Source: Verrucomicrobiales bacterium | GTDB taxonomy: Bacteria; Verrucomicrobiota; Verrucomicrobiia; Limisphaerales; UBA11320 | Length of the DNA stretch: 64,000 bases | Assembly (NCBI GenBank): GCA_016793885.1 | Contig: JAEUHE010000151.1 | Span: forward strand, 1 to 64,000 | Direction of reading: 5' to 3' | In this document: positions 24,498 to 33,253 of the stretch, one piece after another | Position numbering within the stretch: position 1 is the first letter of the stretch | How the letters are laid out: every line of letters begins with the position of its first letter | Position numbers and translations under genes: made by a program | The notes under the pieces: generated by a model | Seen by the model: the letters and a program-made list of their open reading frames with translations, nothing else | The model's database searches: none | What the model was told of the DNA's origin: nothing

Positions 24498-26282
24498 ATG
24501 GCGAACCTTTTGCGCGCACTTAGATACTACCGGGCCGACACCTTTCGAATCCTGGGAGTGATCGGGTTGCTCATCCTGGGAGTTGTGGCCGGCCTGCTTC
24601 GCCCCTGGCCGCTCTCCATCCTAGTCGATCACTTCCTTGGCGGAAAAACCGAGGCTCAGGGGATGAAGGGCTGGACCTCAGTTTGGGTAGGCACGCCCCA
24701 GCAAGGAATCGTGGTCATGGTGGGGCTGGCTTTTCTCGTCTATGCCTTTCAGGCGCTGATTTCTGCGCTCCAGAATTACCTAAGCATTGGCATTAGCCTT
24801 CGGGGCCTGGCCCGGGTTCGATTGGACCTGCTCGCCCGACTGCAGCAACTCTCGTGGCGGTTCCATCAAAAGATGCCCAGCGGGGACCTGATCTATCGAG
24901 CCTCCTGGGACACTTACGCCTTCCAGACTCTCTTCCAGCAGGGCCTGATGACTCTGCTCACGGCACTTTTGTCGCTGGCGCTGATGTTCTTGGTCATGGT
25001 GCAGATCGATCTACTGCTGGCCACGATTGCGCTCGGCACCGCGCCGGTTTTGTTGTTTGTCATCCGCATGTTGGGCCCCGCGATGAGCCAGCGAGGCAAA
25101 TTGGCACAGGAGTCCGACAGCGAGGTGTCTTCGCGCGTTCAGCAGACCATCCATCTGCTGCCGCTCATCCAGAGCTACACGCGGGAGACTTACGTCCAAG
25201 GGATTTTCCAGCGTCTGGCAGATTTGTCCCGAACCCGCAGGCTCTCCCAGCATGCGGCTGAACTTCGCTACGGTGCCGCCGTGGCTCTGACGTTTGCCGC
25301 CAGCAGCACGATCATTTTGTGGGTAGGTGGGAATCGCGTTCTGGATGGACAGCTCACGGTCGGACAACTGCTCATCTTTTTGGCCTACCTCACCCAGTTT
25401 CAGGAACCCTTAAGCCAGCTGTCCCACGTGGGTGCCACCCTCGCCACAGCAGGCGCGGGCACTCAACGGGTATTCGAGATTCTAGACGAGCCACAGGAGG
25501 TTCCCAATTGCCGCACGCCCCAGCCCTTGCCTTCGCTTCGGTCCGTGACTCCCGGCTCCGGGCCCTGGGAACTCGAGTTCGCTGAGGTGTCCTTCGCGTA
25601 CCAGCAGGGACATCCGGTGATTCGCGACGTGTCGTTCAGGGCGCAGCAAGGGGACGTGATCGCCATCATCGGCCCCAGCGGCGCCGGGAAATCAACCTTG
25701 CTCCATATGATCCCCCGGTTTTTCGACCCCAGCAGCGGCGCAATTCGCCTGGCGGGAATCGATCTGCGTGAGCTTCGTCGAGACGAACTGCGCGGCCAGA
25801 TCGCCCTGCTGCTGCAAGAGCCCCTGCTCGTTCAGGGTACGATTCGGGAGAACATCGAGTTCGGTCGGCTGGGAGCATCGCAGCAGGATATTGAGAATGC
25901 GGCGCGGTCTGCGAACGCGCATGACTTCATTCTGCGTCTTCCGGGAGGCTACGATACACTGGTTGGCGAAGGCGCGGCCCGCCTGAGCGTGGGCGAGAAG
26001 CAGCGCATCAATCTGGCCCGCGCCTTTCTGAAGGATGCTCCGATTCTGCTGCTGGATGAGCCCACCAGCGCCTTGGACAGAGAAAGCGAGGCGCTGGTGA
26101 TCGAAAGCCTCATCTTGCTCATGAAAGGACGGACGACATTTATGGTCGCCCATCGTTTGGCGACGATTCAGGCCGCCAGCAAGGTGCTGGTAATCCGGGA
26201 CGGCGCCGTCGCGGAGTTCGGCACACCTCAAGAGCTTCAAAAGCTCGGCGGCTACTTCGCGCAAGTCAGCGCCGGTGTCTAG
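24498..26282 (+). CDS. ABC exporter, fused permease and ATPase
   Basis: 594 residues from the ATG at 24498; an upstream in-frame start would add 59 residues coded by the tandem repeat and is rejected. A type-I exporter half-transporter: six transmembrane helices in about residues 15-310, then the nucleotide-binding domain with Walker A GPSGAGKST (near 392-400), Q loop LLLQEPL, signature LSVGEKQR, Walker B ILLLDEPTSALD and switch VAHRL. It would act as a dimer and resembles MsbA-like lipid and multidrug exporters, but the cargo cannot be told from sequence. It stands alone and is convergent with the response regulator gene. Confidence 0.93.
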   Translation: MANLLRALRYYRADTFRILGVIGLLILGVVAGLLRPWPLSILVDHFLGGKTEAQGMKGWTSVWVGTPQQGIVVMVGLAFLVYAFQALISALQNYLSIGISLRGLARVRLDLLARLQQLSWRFHQKMPSGDLIYRASWDTYAFQTLFQQGLMTLLTALLSLALMFLVMVQIDLLLATIALGTAPVLLFVIRMLGPAMSQRGKLAQESDSEVSSRVQQTIHLLPLIQSYTRETYVQGIFQRLADLSRTRRLSQHAAELRYGAAVALTFAASSTIILWVGGNRVLDGQLTVGQLLIFLAYLTQFQEPLSQLSHVGATLATAGAGTQRVFEILDEPQEVPNCRTPQPLPSLRSVTPGSGPWELEFAEVSFAYQQGHPVIRDVSFRAQQGDVIAIIGPSGAGKSTLLHMIPRFFDPSSGAIRLAGIDLRELRRDELRGQIALLLQEPLLVQGTIRENIEFGRLGASQQDIENAARSANAHDFILRLPGGYDTLVGEGAARLSVGEKQRINLARAFLKDAPILLLDEPTSALDRESEALVIESLILLMKGRTTFMVAHRLATIQAASKVLVIRDGAVAEFGTPQELQKLGGYFAQVSAGV

Positions 26283-26301
26283 GCGACGTCTGCCCACCTG
26301 G

Positions 26302-27753
26302 TCAGGTCACAGATCCCGCGCCGGTATCGGTGGAGTAGGATTCAGGTTTCGTCTTTTGGCCGGAAAGCCGGTAGCGCACGTAGTCTCGGGATACCCCGAG
26401 TACGCGCGCGGCGGCGGACACGTTTTGATCGGTCTGCTGGAGTGCATGGGCGATCATTCGGTTGATCGCGGTTTCGAGAGAGAATCCCTCCGCCGGAAAT
26501 TTAAACTCTGGATTGAACCAGTCGTGGGTTGAACCCAACACGGCCGGCGGCCGCGCGCCGGACGTTCTCGCCGCGAACTGCTCCAGTTGCAGCTCGGGGG
26601 TTTCCTCGAAGACCACGGCTCGCTCGAGTTCGTGCGACAGCTCGCGAACATTGCCTGGCCAGGTATTGGAGAGCAATCGTTGGAGTCCGACAGGACTTAG
26701 GGGGCGCTCTGGAAGTCGATGGCGTTTGAAGGTTTGGCGCAGCAGCAGCTCGGCCAGGGCGGGAAGATCCTCAGCACGTTCCCGCAACGGGAGCAGCTGC
26801 AGCCGATAGAGATCCAAGCGGTGGTACAGATCCTGACGAAATTGGCCGCTGGCGACCAGTTGGGCGAGGTCGGCGGGGGCGGCCGCGATAATACGGACGT
26901 CGACGGCGATCTCGCGGTTGCCGCCGAGACGCCGGATTCGATGATCCTCTAGCGCTTTCAACACTTTCGCCTGAAGCAGGGGGGAGAGGCTGGGAAGCTC
27001 GTCGAGGAACAGTGTTCCACCGTTGGCGGCCTCGAACAATCCCATTCGAGCGCTGCGCGCGTCGGTAAAGGCGCCGCGCTCGTGACCGAAAAGCTCGGAC
27101 TCGGCCAGGGTGTCCGGCAAGGCGCTGCAGTTGACCTCGACCAGGGGAGCGTTGGCGCGAGGACCATGGTGATGGATCCATCGGGCGATGGTGGTTTTGC
27201 CGGTGCCGGTTTCCCCCTGGATCAGCACGGGGGGCAAGTGAGCCAGCAGGCGCTGGTCGGCGGCCACAATTTTTTCCAGGTGCCGCTGCACACTGGCGAG
27301 GCTGCGGCCGAAGAAGAAGTGGTTGCTTGATTCGTCCCCCTCGACCCGACGATGTTCGTCCAGCCGGGCATGCTGCTTCTGCTGCCGAGCCCGGGCGAGG
27401 ACCAGGGCTACTTGAACCGGTTCAAACGGTTTCACCAGATAGTCCAAAGCACCCAACCGCATCGCCTCCACGGCGCCGTTGACCTCGCCGTGGGCGGTCA
27501 TGATGATCACACCGGTGTTCTTGGGGAGCTTTCCTTCCTTCAGCCAGTCGGTTCCTCGGCCGTCCGGCAGGTGGACGTCCAGCAGCAAGAAGTCGAAATC
27601 GACGCCGTGCATTGCCCTCTGGGCTGCCTCCAGGGATCCAACCGATGTGGCGTCGGCGCCCAAACGTTCGACTTCTGCCGCGAGCTGTCTGCGCAACAGA
27701 GGTTCATCCTCGATGATCAAAACGCTCAGTCCTTTGAGATCAGGAGTTTGCAT
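26302..27753 (-). CDS. Sigma-54-dependent NtrC-type response regulator
   Basis: 483 residues: a receiver (about 8-125) with phospho-acceptor Asp59 in FLLLDVHLPDG, an AAA+ domain with Walker A GETGTGKT, the sigma-54 loop as RGAFTDA and Walker B GGTLFLDELPSL, and a Fis-type helix-turn-helix near 440-470 (NVSAAARVLGVSRDYVRYRL). It would activate sigma-54 promoters after phosphorylation. The loop has Asp where the consensus GAFTGA has Gly; this variant does occur in the family. No histidine kinase gene is adjacent, and none of the nearby promoters shows an obvious -24/-12 site to my eye. Convergent with the ABC transporter gene. Confidence 0.92.
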   Translation of the reverse strand: MQTPDLKGLSVLIIEDEPLLRRQLAAEVERLGADATSVGSLEAAQRAMHGVDFDFLLLDVHLPDGRGTDWLKEGKLPKNTGVIIMTAHGEVNGAVEAMRLGALDYLVKPFEPVQVALVLARARQQKQHARLDEHRRVEGDESSNHFFFGRSLASVQRHLEKIVAADQRLLAHLPPVLIQGETGTGKTTIARWIHHHGPRANAPLVEVNCSALPDTLAESELFGHERGAFTDARSARMGLFEAANGGTLFLDELPSLSPLLQAKVLKALEDHRIRRLGGNREIAVDVRIIAAAPADLAQLVASGQFRQDLYHRLDLYRLQLLPLRERAEDLPALAELLLRQTFKRHRLPERPLSPVGLQRLLSNTWPGNVRELSHELERAVVFEETPELQLEQFAARTSGARPPAVLGSTHDWFNPEFKFPAEGFSLETAINRMIAHALQQTDQNVSAAARVLGVSRDYVRYRLSGQKTKPESYSTDTGAGSVT

Positions 27754-27827
27754 GACGACCGGATCTTAACAGGGATTCTGGGAACAGGGCGTTAAAAAAA
27801 TCGACTTTTTGATCAGGCTTGATGTCG

Positions 27828-29141
27828 ATGCGGAGTTGCCTCTTTACTGGCGCGCTTGTGCATTGCGACTTTTGCTTTTGGCGGTGGTTTCCTCATCCGT
27901 GGCGATGGGGCCTGATCTTGCTTTCGGGAATCCTGGTAGGCTGCGGACCGAATCGCGGCGAGAACGACGAAGCGGCGCGTCGGGCGTTGCCCCCTGTGCC
28001 TCATCCAGCGCCGTTGGCGGATTCGTGGGGCGACGCGGGATCGGTGTGGGTCGAGACGGCGCTCTCACCGGCCCTCCTGCTCCACACCGCCGCGCGAGAA
28101 GTTCGCTTTTTCGTGCCGGAATCGGCTCAGAGTCCCACCGTTCCTCGCTACCTTGCCTTCGGTGCCAATGGGCCCAAGTTAGTAACCAACGGCACCCCGG
28201 CCGAGGTTTCAAAAATGCAGGAGCGCTGGATTCTCTTGTGGTTTGGTGAGACCAAGGGATGGGAGCAGGGTGACTGTCCGCTGGGCATCTTTCTGCAGCA
28301 TCCCCTGCAGGAGCTCGTGTTTGATTCGGGGGGGCTCACCCTGCGGTTCTCAGGGCCCGCGGGAGATATCACGGTCATGCCCTTGTATGGTGCGCGCGGT
28401 CTGCCGGTTTCTGCGGCTGACCTTGCCGCACTGCCGCTCAGCCGGGAGGAGCGAAGAAAGCTACCTCGGGTGTGGGAATGGACGAAGTCCGTCCCGCGCG
28501 ATCCGCTCACTCGACTACGCTATTGGTCCAGCGTGCTGGCTCGTTACCCCTATGGCGCTTGGGGCTGCTGGGGACATGATCCGCTGAAGCCTGAGCTTCT
28601 TGGTCTGTATGCCGCCTTCGATCAGCATGAGATTCCATTTACCTGGCCCATTTCTCCCCTCGTGCTCTCGCCCATCCCGACCGGTCTCGCGGAGGTTACC
28701 CGGCTCAAGCCATCGCCCCTGTCAACCAGCCGGACGGTCTTTGACATGGATTGGCCCGGGCTCAAAGCGCCTCTGTATGCGGTGCCTGAGGCCGCTCACT
28801 ATTCGATCCAGCGGGGAGAAGCGCCTGGCGGGGTGCCTGAGTTTAAGGCATCGGTTGCCCAAGTGGTGCATCTCGCCGACCGAATCCAAGGTCAAGTCAC
28901 TCTTCATGCAGAGGGTTGGCGTGAGTGGACCTTCGATCGCGAGTTCATCGGCGACACCCATCGAAGTGTGTTGCGACTGGATCCCTTGTCGTCCCTCGTG
29001 GAATGGGGGCAAAACAATCAGGCGCAGGTGGCACGACGTTCCCTGGGACAGGTGTGGCTTGACGGGGTCCGCCCGGACCGCTGGGACGTCAGAGCCATTA
29101 ACTCGAACACTCGAGTCTTTCGCAGTATGCCGAGCCGATAA
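27828..29141 (+). CDS. Lipoprotein of unknown function
   Basis: About 437 residues. A long N-terminal region ends in a lipoprotein signal (WGLILLSGILVGC, lipobox LVGC), so the mature protein should be lipid-anchored at a cysteine near residue 38. Three starts are possible (TTG 27819, ATG 27822, ATG 27828); AGG around 27815-27817 gives 27828 the best spacing. I do not recognise the body. It is rich in Trp and Pro, with stretches such as YGAWGCWGHDPLKPELLG and FTWPISPLVLSP. It is divergent from the response regulator gene, with 74 bases between them, so that regulator might control it. Confidence 0.6.
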   Translation: MRSCLFTGALVHCDFCFWRWFPHPWRWGLILLSGILVGCGPNRGENDEAARRALPPVPHPAPLADSWGDAGSVWVETALSPALLLHTAAREVRFFVPESAQSPTVPRYLAFGANGPKLVTNGTPAEVSKMQERWILLWFGETKGWEQGDCPLGIFLQHPLQELVFDSGGLTLRFSGPAGDITVMPLYGARGLPVSAADLAALPLSREERRKLPRVWEWTKSVPRDPLTRLRYWSSVLARYPYGAWGCWGHDPLKPELLGLYAAFDQHEIPFTWPISPLVLSPIPTGLAEVTRLKPSPLSTSRTVFDMDWPGLKAPLYAVPEAAHYSIQRGEAPGGVPEFKASVAQVVHLADRIQGQVTLHAEGWREWTFDREFIGDTHRSVLRLDPLSSLVEWGQNNQAQVARRSLGQVWLDGVRPDRWDVRAINSNTRVFRSMPSR

Positions 29142-29158
29142 GGACACTCCGAGGTCGG

Positions 29159-30598
29159 CTAGTGGGTCGCCAATTTCGACGACTTAGGACTCTTGCTCGA
29201 CGGATTGGCATCCAGCTCGCCCACCGGCTTGCCATCCGTGGTGTTCCAAACGAGCACCTTGCCACTGAAGGTGCCCGCGAAGAGCAGCCGGCCGTCTTGG
29301 CTAAAGGCAACGTTGAGGGGAAGCTCGTTCTGGAGCTCCATGGATTTACGTTTATTTCCATCCTTATCCCACGTCCGCACTTTGCCATTGCGACCGCAGC
29401 TGGCGATAAGTCCATCATGGGAGAAATGGAGCCCAGTGACACCTCCTTCATGAGCGAGCCAACTTTTCACCGGTTTGCCGCTCTCGAGCTCCCAGGTCTT
29501 GATGGTGCCGTCCGCTCCGGCGGACGCGAGAACCTTCGAATCTCCTCGCCAACTGAGGGCTCGAATGCTCCCTGGGTGTCCCGGGAGGGAGAAGATTTCC
29601 TGACCGCTGTCGGGATCCCAGACGTAGAGGCTACCATTGCGATCGCCGGAGGCCAGGAGCAGTCCGTTCGGACTGAATGCCACGGCGGTGATCCAATCCG
29701 TGTGCTTTTTAATCCGGTGCTCCACGTCTCCGGTTGCGGTGAGGTGAATCTTGAGGGTGCGGCCTGGACCGCCGAGAGCGACGCGGGTCTGGTCGGGGCT
29801 GATATCCCCGGTAAGGGCCACATCATACTCATCGCCCACCACCATGATGGGTTTGCCTGACCCCACATCCCACAGCGCCACTCGTCCGGACTTCCCGCCC
29901 TGACCACCCGCGGCGAGCACCAGATCGCCGCTGCGCGAAAACCTGACGGTGTGCGGCTGTCCGTTGGTGAACGGGAGAACTCCGGCGAGCTCGCGGGTGT
30001 CCGAGTGATAGAGCAGGACTTGCTTTTGTCCGGAAACGGCCAGCACCGGCGCCCAGGGGCTGGCGCCGATGCTCAATATCGGACCCGCCCGTTGGGTATG
30101 GAGGACGGGCTCGACGGGAAGCCCCCGCGGTATGGCCGGGGCTCCGGTGGGTTTGCCGTCCAGGGTGGCTTTCAGCGTGAGATCAACCGCTAGGCGAGAA
30201 GCCATGGTCGCTTTGCTCCCAGAGTTGTCCAGCAAGCCGTCCATGATCCAGCGTTTGAAAACTTCCAGGTCCTTGTCGGCGAGGCGAGGCCGATTGGGTG
30301 GCATGGTGGGTTCCTCATCGTGCGTGAGAACCCGATACAGCTTGCTGGCCTCGGGATTGCCACTTTGCGCGACCACTCCGGAGGCGCCTCCTTTGGTGAT
30401 GCCGGAGTAGCTGGTCAGATCGAGGTCACCTTTCCTTTTGTCAGGGTTGTGGCATTTGGCGCAGTGATTCTCGACCAGCGGCAGGATCTGATCCTGGAAG
30501 GTGGTCTTGGACTGCGCCGAACTCGAGGCCGTCAGGGCCCAGGTGATGAGTCCGGTAGTTACCCAGCGCCAACCCGTCATGCATGTATCGCGGACCAT
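29159..30598 (-). CDS. Planctomycete-type cytochrome C domain fused to WD40 propeller
   Basis: 479 residues. After a signal peptide comes a short cytochrome-c-like domain with CAKCH and the PSCyt-type context (PLVENHCAKCHNPDKRKGDL, then MPPNRPRLADKDLEVFKRWI). From about residue 170 to 460 it is a WD40 propeller, clear in HTDWITAVAFSPNGLLLASG, NGSLYVWDPDSGQEI, GSIRALSWRGD and VRTWDKDGN. Proteins of this architecture occur in Planctomycetes and Verrucomicrobia next to DUF1549/DUF1553 and DUF1501 genes; their biochemical function is unknown. It is the last gene of a four-gene run, 21 bases after the DUF1553 gene. An ATG at 30580 is an equally good start. Confidence 0.88.
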   Translation of the reverse strand: MVRDTCMTGWRWVTTGLITWALTASSSAQSKTTFQDQILPLVENHCAKCHNPDKRKGDLDLTSYSGITKGGASGVVAQSGNPEASKLYRVLTHDEEPTMPPNRPRLADKDLEVFKRWIMDGLLDNSGSKATMASRLAVDLTLKATLDGKPTGAPAIPRGLPVEPVLHTQRAGPILSIGASPWAPVLAVSGQKQVLLYHSDTRELAGVLPFTNGQPHTVRFSRSGDLVLAAGGQGGKSGRVALWDVGSGKPIMVVGDEYDVALTGDISPDQTRVALGGPGRTLKIHLTATGDVEHRIKKHTDWITAVAFSPNGLLLASGDRNGSLYVWDPDSGQEIFSLPGHPGSIRALSWRGDSKVLASAGADGTIKTWELESGKPVKSWLAHEGGVTGLHFSHDGLIASCGRNGKVRTWDKDGNKRKSMELQNELPLNVAFSQDGRLLFAGTFSGKVLVWNTTDGKPVGELDANPSSKSPKSSKLATH

Positions 30599-30619
30599 GG
30601 AGTAGCGGTGTGATTCTGG

Positions 30620-33253
30620 CTAGTGATTGAAAACGAACTCCTTGGAGTTCAGCAAGGCCCAGAACAAGTCATTGAGTACGGGCACAGGATCGGCTGCCTC
30701 CTTGAAGAAACCCTCGAGGTTTTGCACCTCTTCGGGGGTCGGTTTGCGAGCGAGGCAGCGCAGGTAGAGCTCATCGACAACCTCTTGCCGACGTTTTCCT
30801 TCCTTGATCAGCTTCTTCACCACGCCTCCTTGTTCGATCTTTTCATGCGTCGTCGCGCCGTTGAGGAGATGCAGGGCTTGCGAGAGATTCGGTTCGGTTC
30901 GGACTTCGCAGGAACAGACGGTGGTGCGAGTGGCCCGGCCGAAGGTTCTCAGAAAGTAGTTGTTAACATTGCCGTCCGGGATTTCCACCGCCTTGGAACC
31001 CCTGGGCAGTCCTTGAAATTTGTTCTTGGTTTCGGTCACTTGGGTTAGGACATCCAGCAGCACTTCTGCGCGCAGCCGGCGTATGTTCCCTCGAGCAAAG
31101 TTTCGGTCGTCCAGGGCGTTGCTGTCATTGGTGCGGGTGGACAACTGGTAGGTGCGCGAGTTGCAGATGTCACGAACCAGCCTTCGAAAGTCGTATTGGT
31201 ACTCGGTAAATCGTTTTCCCAAGGACTCGAGAAGTTCGGGGTTGGAGGCGGGATTGCTCACCCGCACATCGTCGACGGGGTCGATGATTCCGCGTCCCAT
31301 GAAATGCGCCCAGACCACATTGGCCAGATTTTTCGCGAAGTAGGGATTGTTGGGTGATGCCAGCCAGGTGGCGAGCGCTTCGCGGCGTCCTTCTGGATCC
31401 TCGATGTTCGGCGTCTCCCCACCGAGGAATTTGGGAGGCATCGGGCGGCCGCCCACCGGATGCTTGATCTCTCCTTCTGGACGGTCGTAGACGATGAATT
31501 CCCGGGGATCCTCGCCAGGCTTGCGTCCCACGCGGGCGAAGAAGCTCGCGAAGCCATAATAGTCATCCATGGTCCAGCGGTCGAAAGGGTGGTTGTGGCA
31601 CTGCGCGCACTGAATGCGCATGCCCATAAAGACCTGCGCGGTGTTCTCCGCAAGTTTAAGAGTGTCCGTCTGAACTTGATAGTAATTCGCTTGGGGTTGT
31701 CGGAACGTGCTCCCTGTGCCGGTCATGAGGCTTTGCACGATTTTGTTGATAGGGACATTGGCGAGCAGTTGGTCCCTCAGCCAATCGTAGTACTGCAACG
31801 CGGACTTGTAGCTGAACTGGTCTTGAGCGGACCGTATTTGGAGCAGTTCGGCGAACTTCATGACCCAGAGGTCGGCGAACTCCTTTCGCTTCAGAAGTTC
31901 GTCGATCAGCTGTTCCCGTTTACCGGAGCCCATGTCCTCGACGAATTCCTCCACTTGGCGGGCCGTGGGGAGCGTGCCAGTGACATCCAGGTAGGCTCGG
32001 CGGATGAAGGTCGCGTCATCACACAGCGGCGATGGCTGCATCCGCAATTTACGCAACTTGGCCTGAACGAGTTCGTCGATGTAGTTGTTCGCCGGGACTT
32101 CGGGGAAGGGTGTTGAGCTGCCGGGAGGGACGACGATGATCTGCGCTCCCACGGTGTGGGTCTCAAACCGAGCCATGACGAACGCCTCGCCACGCTGTCC
32201 CGCGGTCACCAGGCCGGCTTCGCTCACTTTGGCTGCGACTTCGTTGCTGGTGAAAAACACCGCCAAGGAGGTGACGTCGCGGTCGCTTCCATCCGTGTAG
32301 TGGGCTCGTATGCTGAGCTTTTGGGTCGAGTCTTTGCCTTCGAGCACGGCGTGTGAAGGCATGACCTCCAGGCGCAGCACGGAGGGCACGTTGGTGAGGT
32401 CCGGCGGCGCGCCCGCTTGCAGCCAGCGGAGAAGGACCCGATAGGAATCGCTGTCCACCTTGAAGCGTTCTCCTCCTCCATGCGGGACCCGGGCGATCGC
32501 CTTCTCGAGGACCAGGCTTTCCTCGGGTAGGGCGAGATTGATCCGTCGACCCACCCATTCCCGTGTCAGGCGATCATAATCGCCATCGGGATCGTAGCCG
32601 AACAGGGACAGGTGAAATCCGTCCTTGCCCCGGGAAGCTCCGTGGCAGCCGCCGCTGTTGCAGCCTGCTTTCATGAGCACGGGCATGACGTCGAGCCGAA
32701 AGCTTACGCTACGATCCTCCTGCGCATGGGATACGGACAGCGGGATCGTCTTTTCTTTGCCCCCGTAGCGCACGCGGAGCTGCGTCTGTCCATCCGACTT
32801 GGCCTGGATGATCCCGGCCTCCACCCGAGCGACGCTGGCATCCGCCAATCGGATCGAGGCTTGCGCGGTGACATCGCGGGTTGCCCCGCTCTTCAGCACC
32901 GCTTGGACCACTAAAGACTGACGGTCCTCTCGCGAACTGATGTGGATGCTCGGAGGAAAGACTTCCAAGGATTCGACGGGCGGGGCGGTCCAACTGCTGA
33001 GCCATCCCGAGATCGGCATCCTGCCACTGAGGCCCCAGACGAGAGCTAGGAAGGCGACCGCACAAGCGATTCCCCAGCCCCGTTTCCCGCGCCGCTGAGA
33101 AGCCCCTTGGGCGGGTGGAAGTTCGGAGGAAGACTGAGGGGGAGCTGGAGGAACCACCAAGTTGTGTGCGCACGCCGGGCAGGCGATGCTGCGTCCGATC
33201 CAGGCCTCATCGGCGTCGAGATGCTGGGAGCAATGAGGGCAGGCAAACTTCAT
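30620..33253 (-). CDS. DUF1549/DUF1553 cytochrome-like protein with zinc ribbon
   Basis: 877 residues. The N terminus is a cytoplasmic zinc ribbon (FACPHCSQHLD, then SIACPACAHN), followed by one transmembrane helix (about 56-76) and a bacterial Ig-like domain. Next is CNSGGCHGASRGKDGFHLSL, the altered heme-binding segment (C-x4-C-H) usual in this family, a second BIG2-like domain, DUF1549 (NNYIDELVQAKL, AYLDVTGTLPTARQVEEF) containing CAQCHNHPFDRW, and DUF1553 (YFAKNLANVVWAHFMGRG, then RTYQLS). It is predicted to sit on the outer face of the membrane. Its start overlaps the stop of the pre-peptidase gene (ATGA), showing translational coupling. Confidence 0.92.
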   Translation of the reverse strand: MKFACPHCSQHLDADEAWIGRSIACPACAHNLVVPPAPPQSSSELPPAQGASQRRGKRGWGIACAVAFLALVWGLSGRMPISGWLSSWTAPPVESLEVFPPSIHISSREDRQSLVVQAVLKSGATRDVTAQASIRLADASVARVEAGIIQAKSDGQTQLRVRYGGKEKTIPLSVSHAQEDRSVSFRLDVMPVLMKAGCNSGGCHGASRGKDGFHLSLFGYDPDGDYDRLTREWVGRRINLALPEESLVLEKAIARVPHGGGERFKVDSDSYRVLLRWLQAGAPPDLTNVPSVLRLEVMPSHAVLEGKDSTQKLSIRAHYTDGSDRDVTSLAVFFTSNEVAAKVSEAGLVTAGQRGEAFVMARFETHTVGAQIIVVPPGSSTPFPEVPANNYIDELVQAKLRKLRMQPSPLCDDATFIRRAYLDVTGTLPTARQVEEFVEDMGSGKREQLIDELLKRKEFADLWVMKFAELLQIRSAQDQFSYKSALQYYDWLRDQLLANVPINKIVQSLMTGTGSTFRQPQANYYQVQTDTLKLAENTAQVFMGMRIQCAQCHNHPFDRWTMDDYYGFASFFARVGRKPGEDPREFIVYDRPEGEIKHPVGGRPMPPKFLGGETPNIEDPEGRREALATWLASPNNPYFAKNLANVVWAHFMGRGIIDPVDDVRVSNPASNPELLESLGKRFTEYQYDFRRLVRDICNSRTYQLSTRTNDSNALDDRNFARGNIRRLRAEVLLDVLTQVTETKNKFQGLPRGSKAVEIPDGNVNNYFLRTFGRATRTTVCSCEVRTEPNLSQALHLLNGATTHEKIEQGGVVKKLIKEGKRRQEVVDELYLRCLARKPTPEEVQNLEGFFKEAADPVPVLNDLFWALLNSKEFVFNH

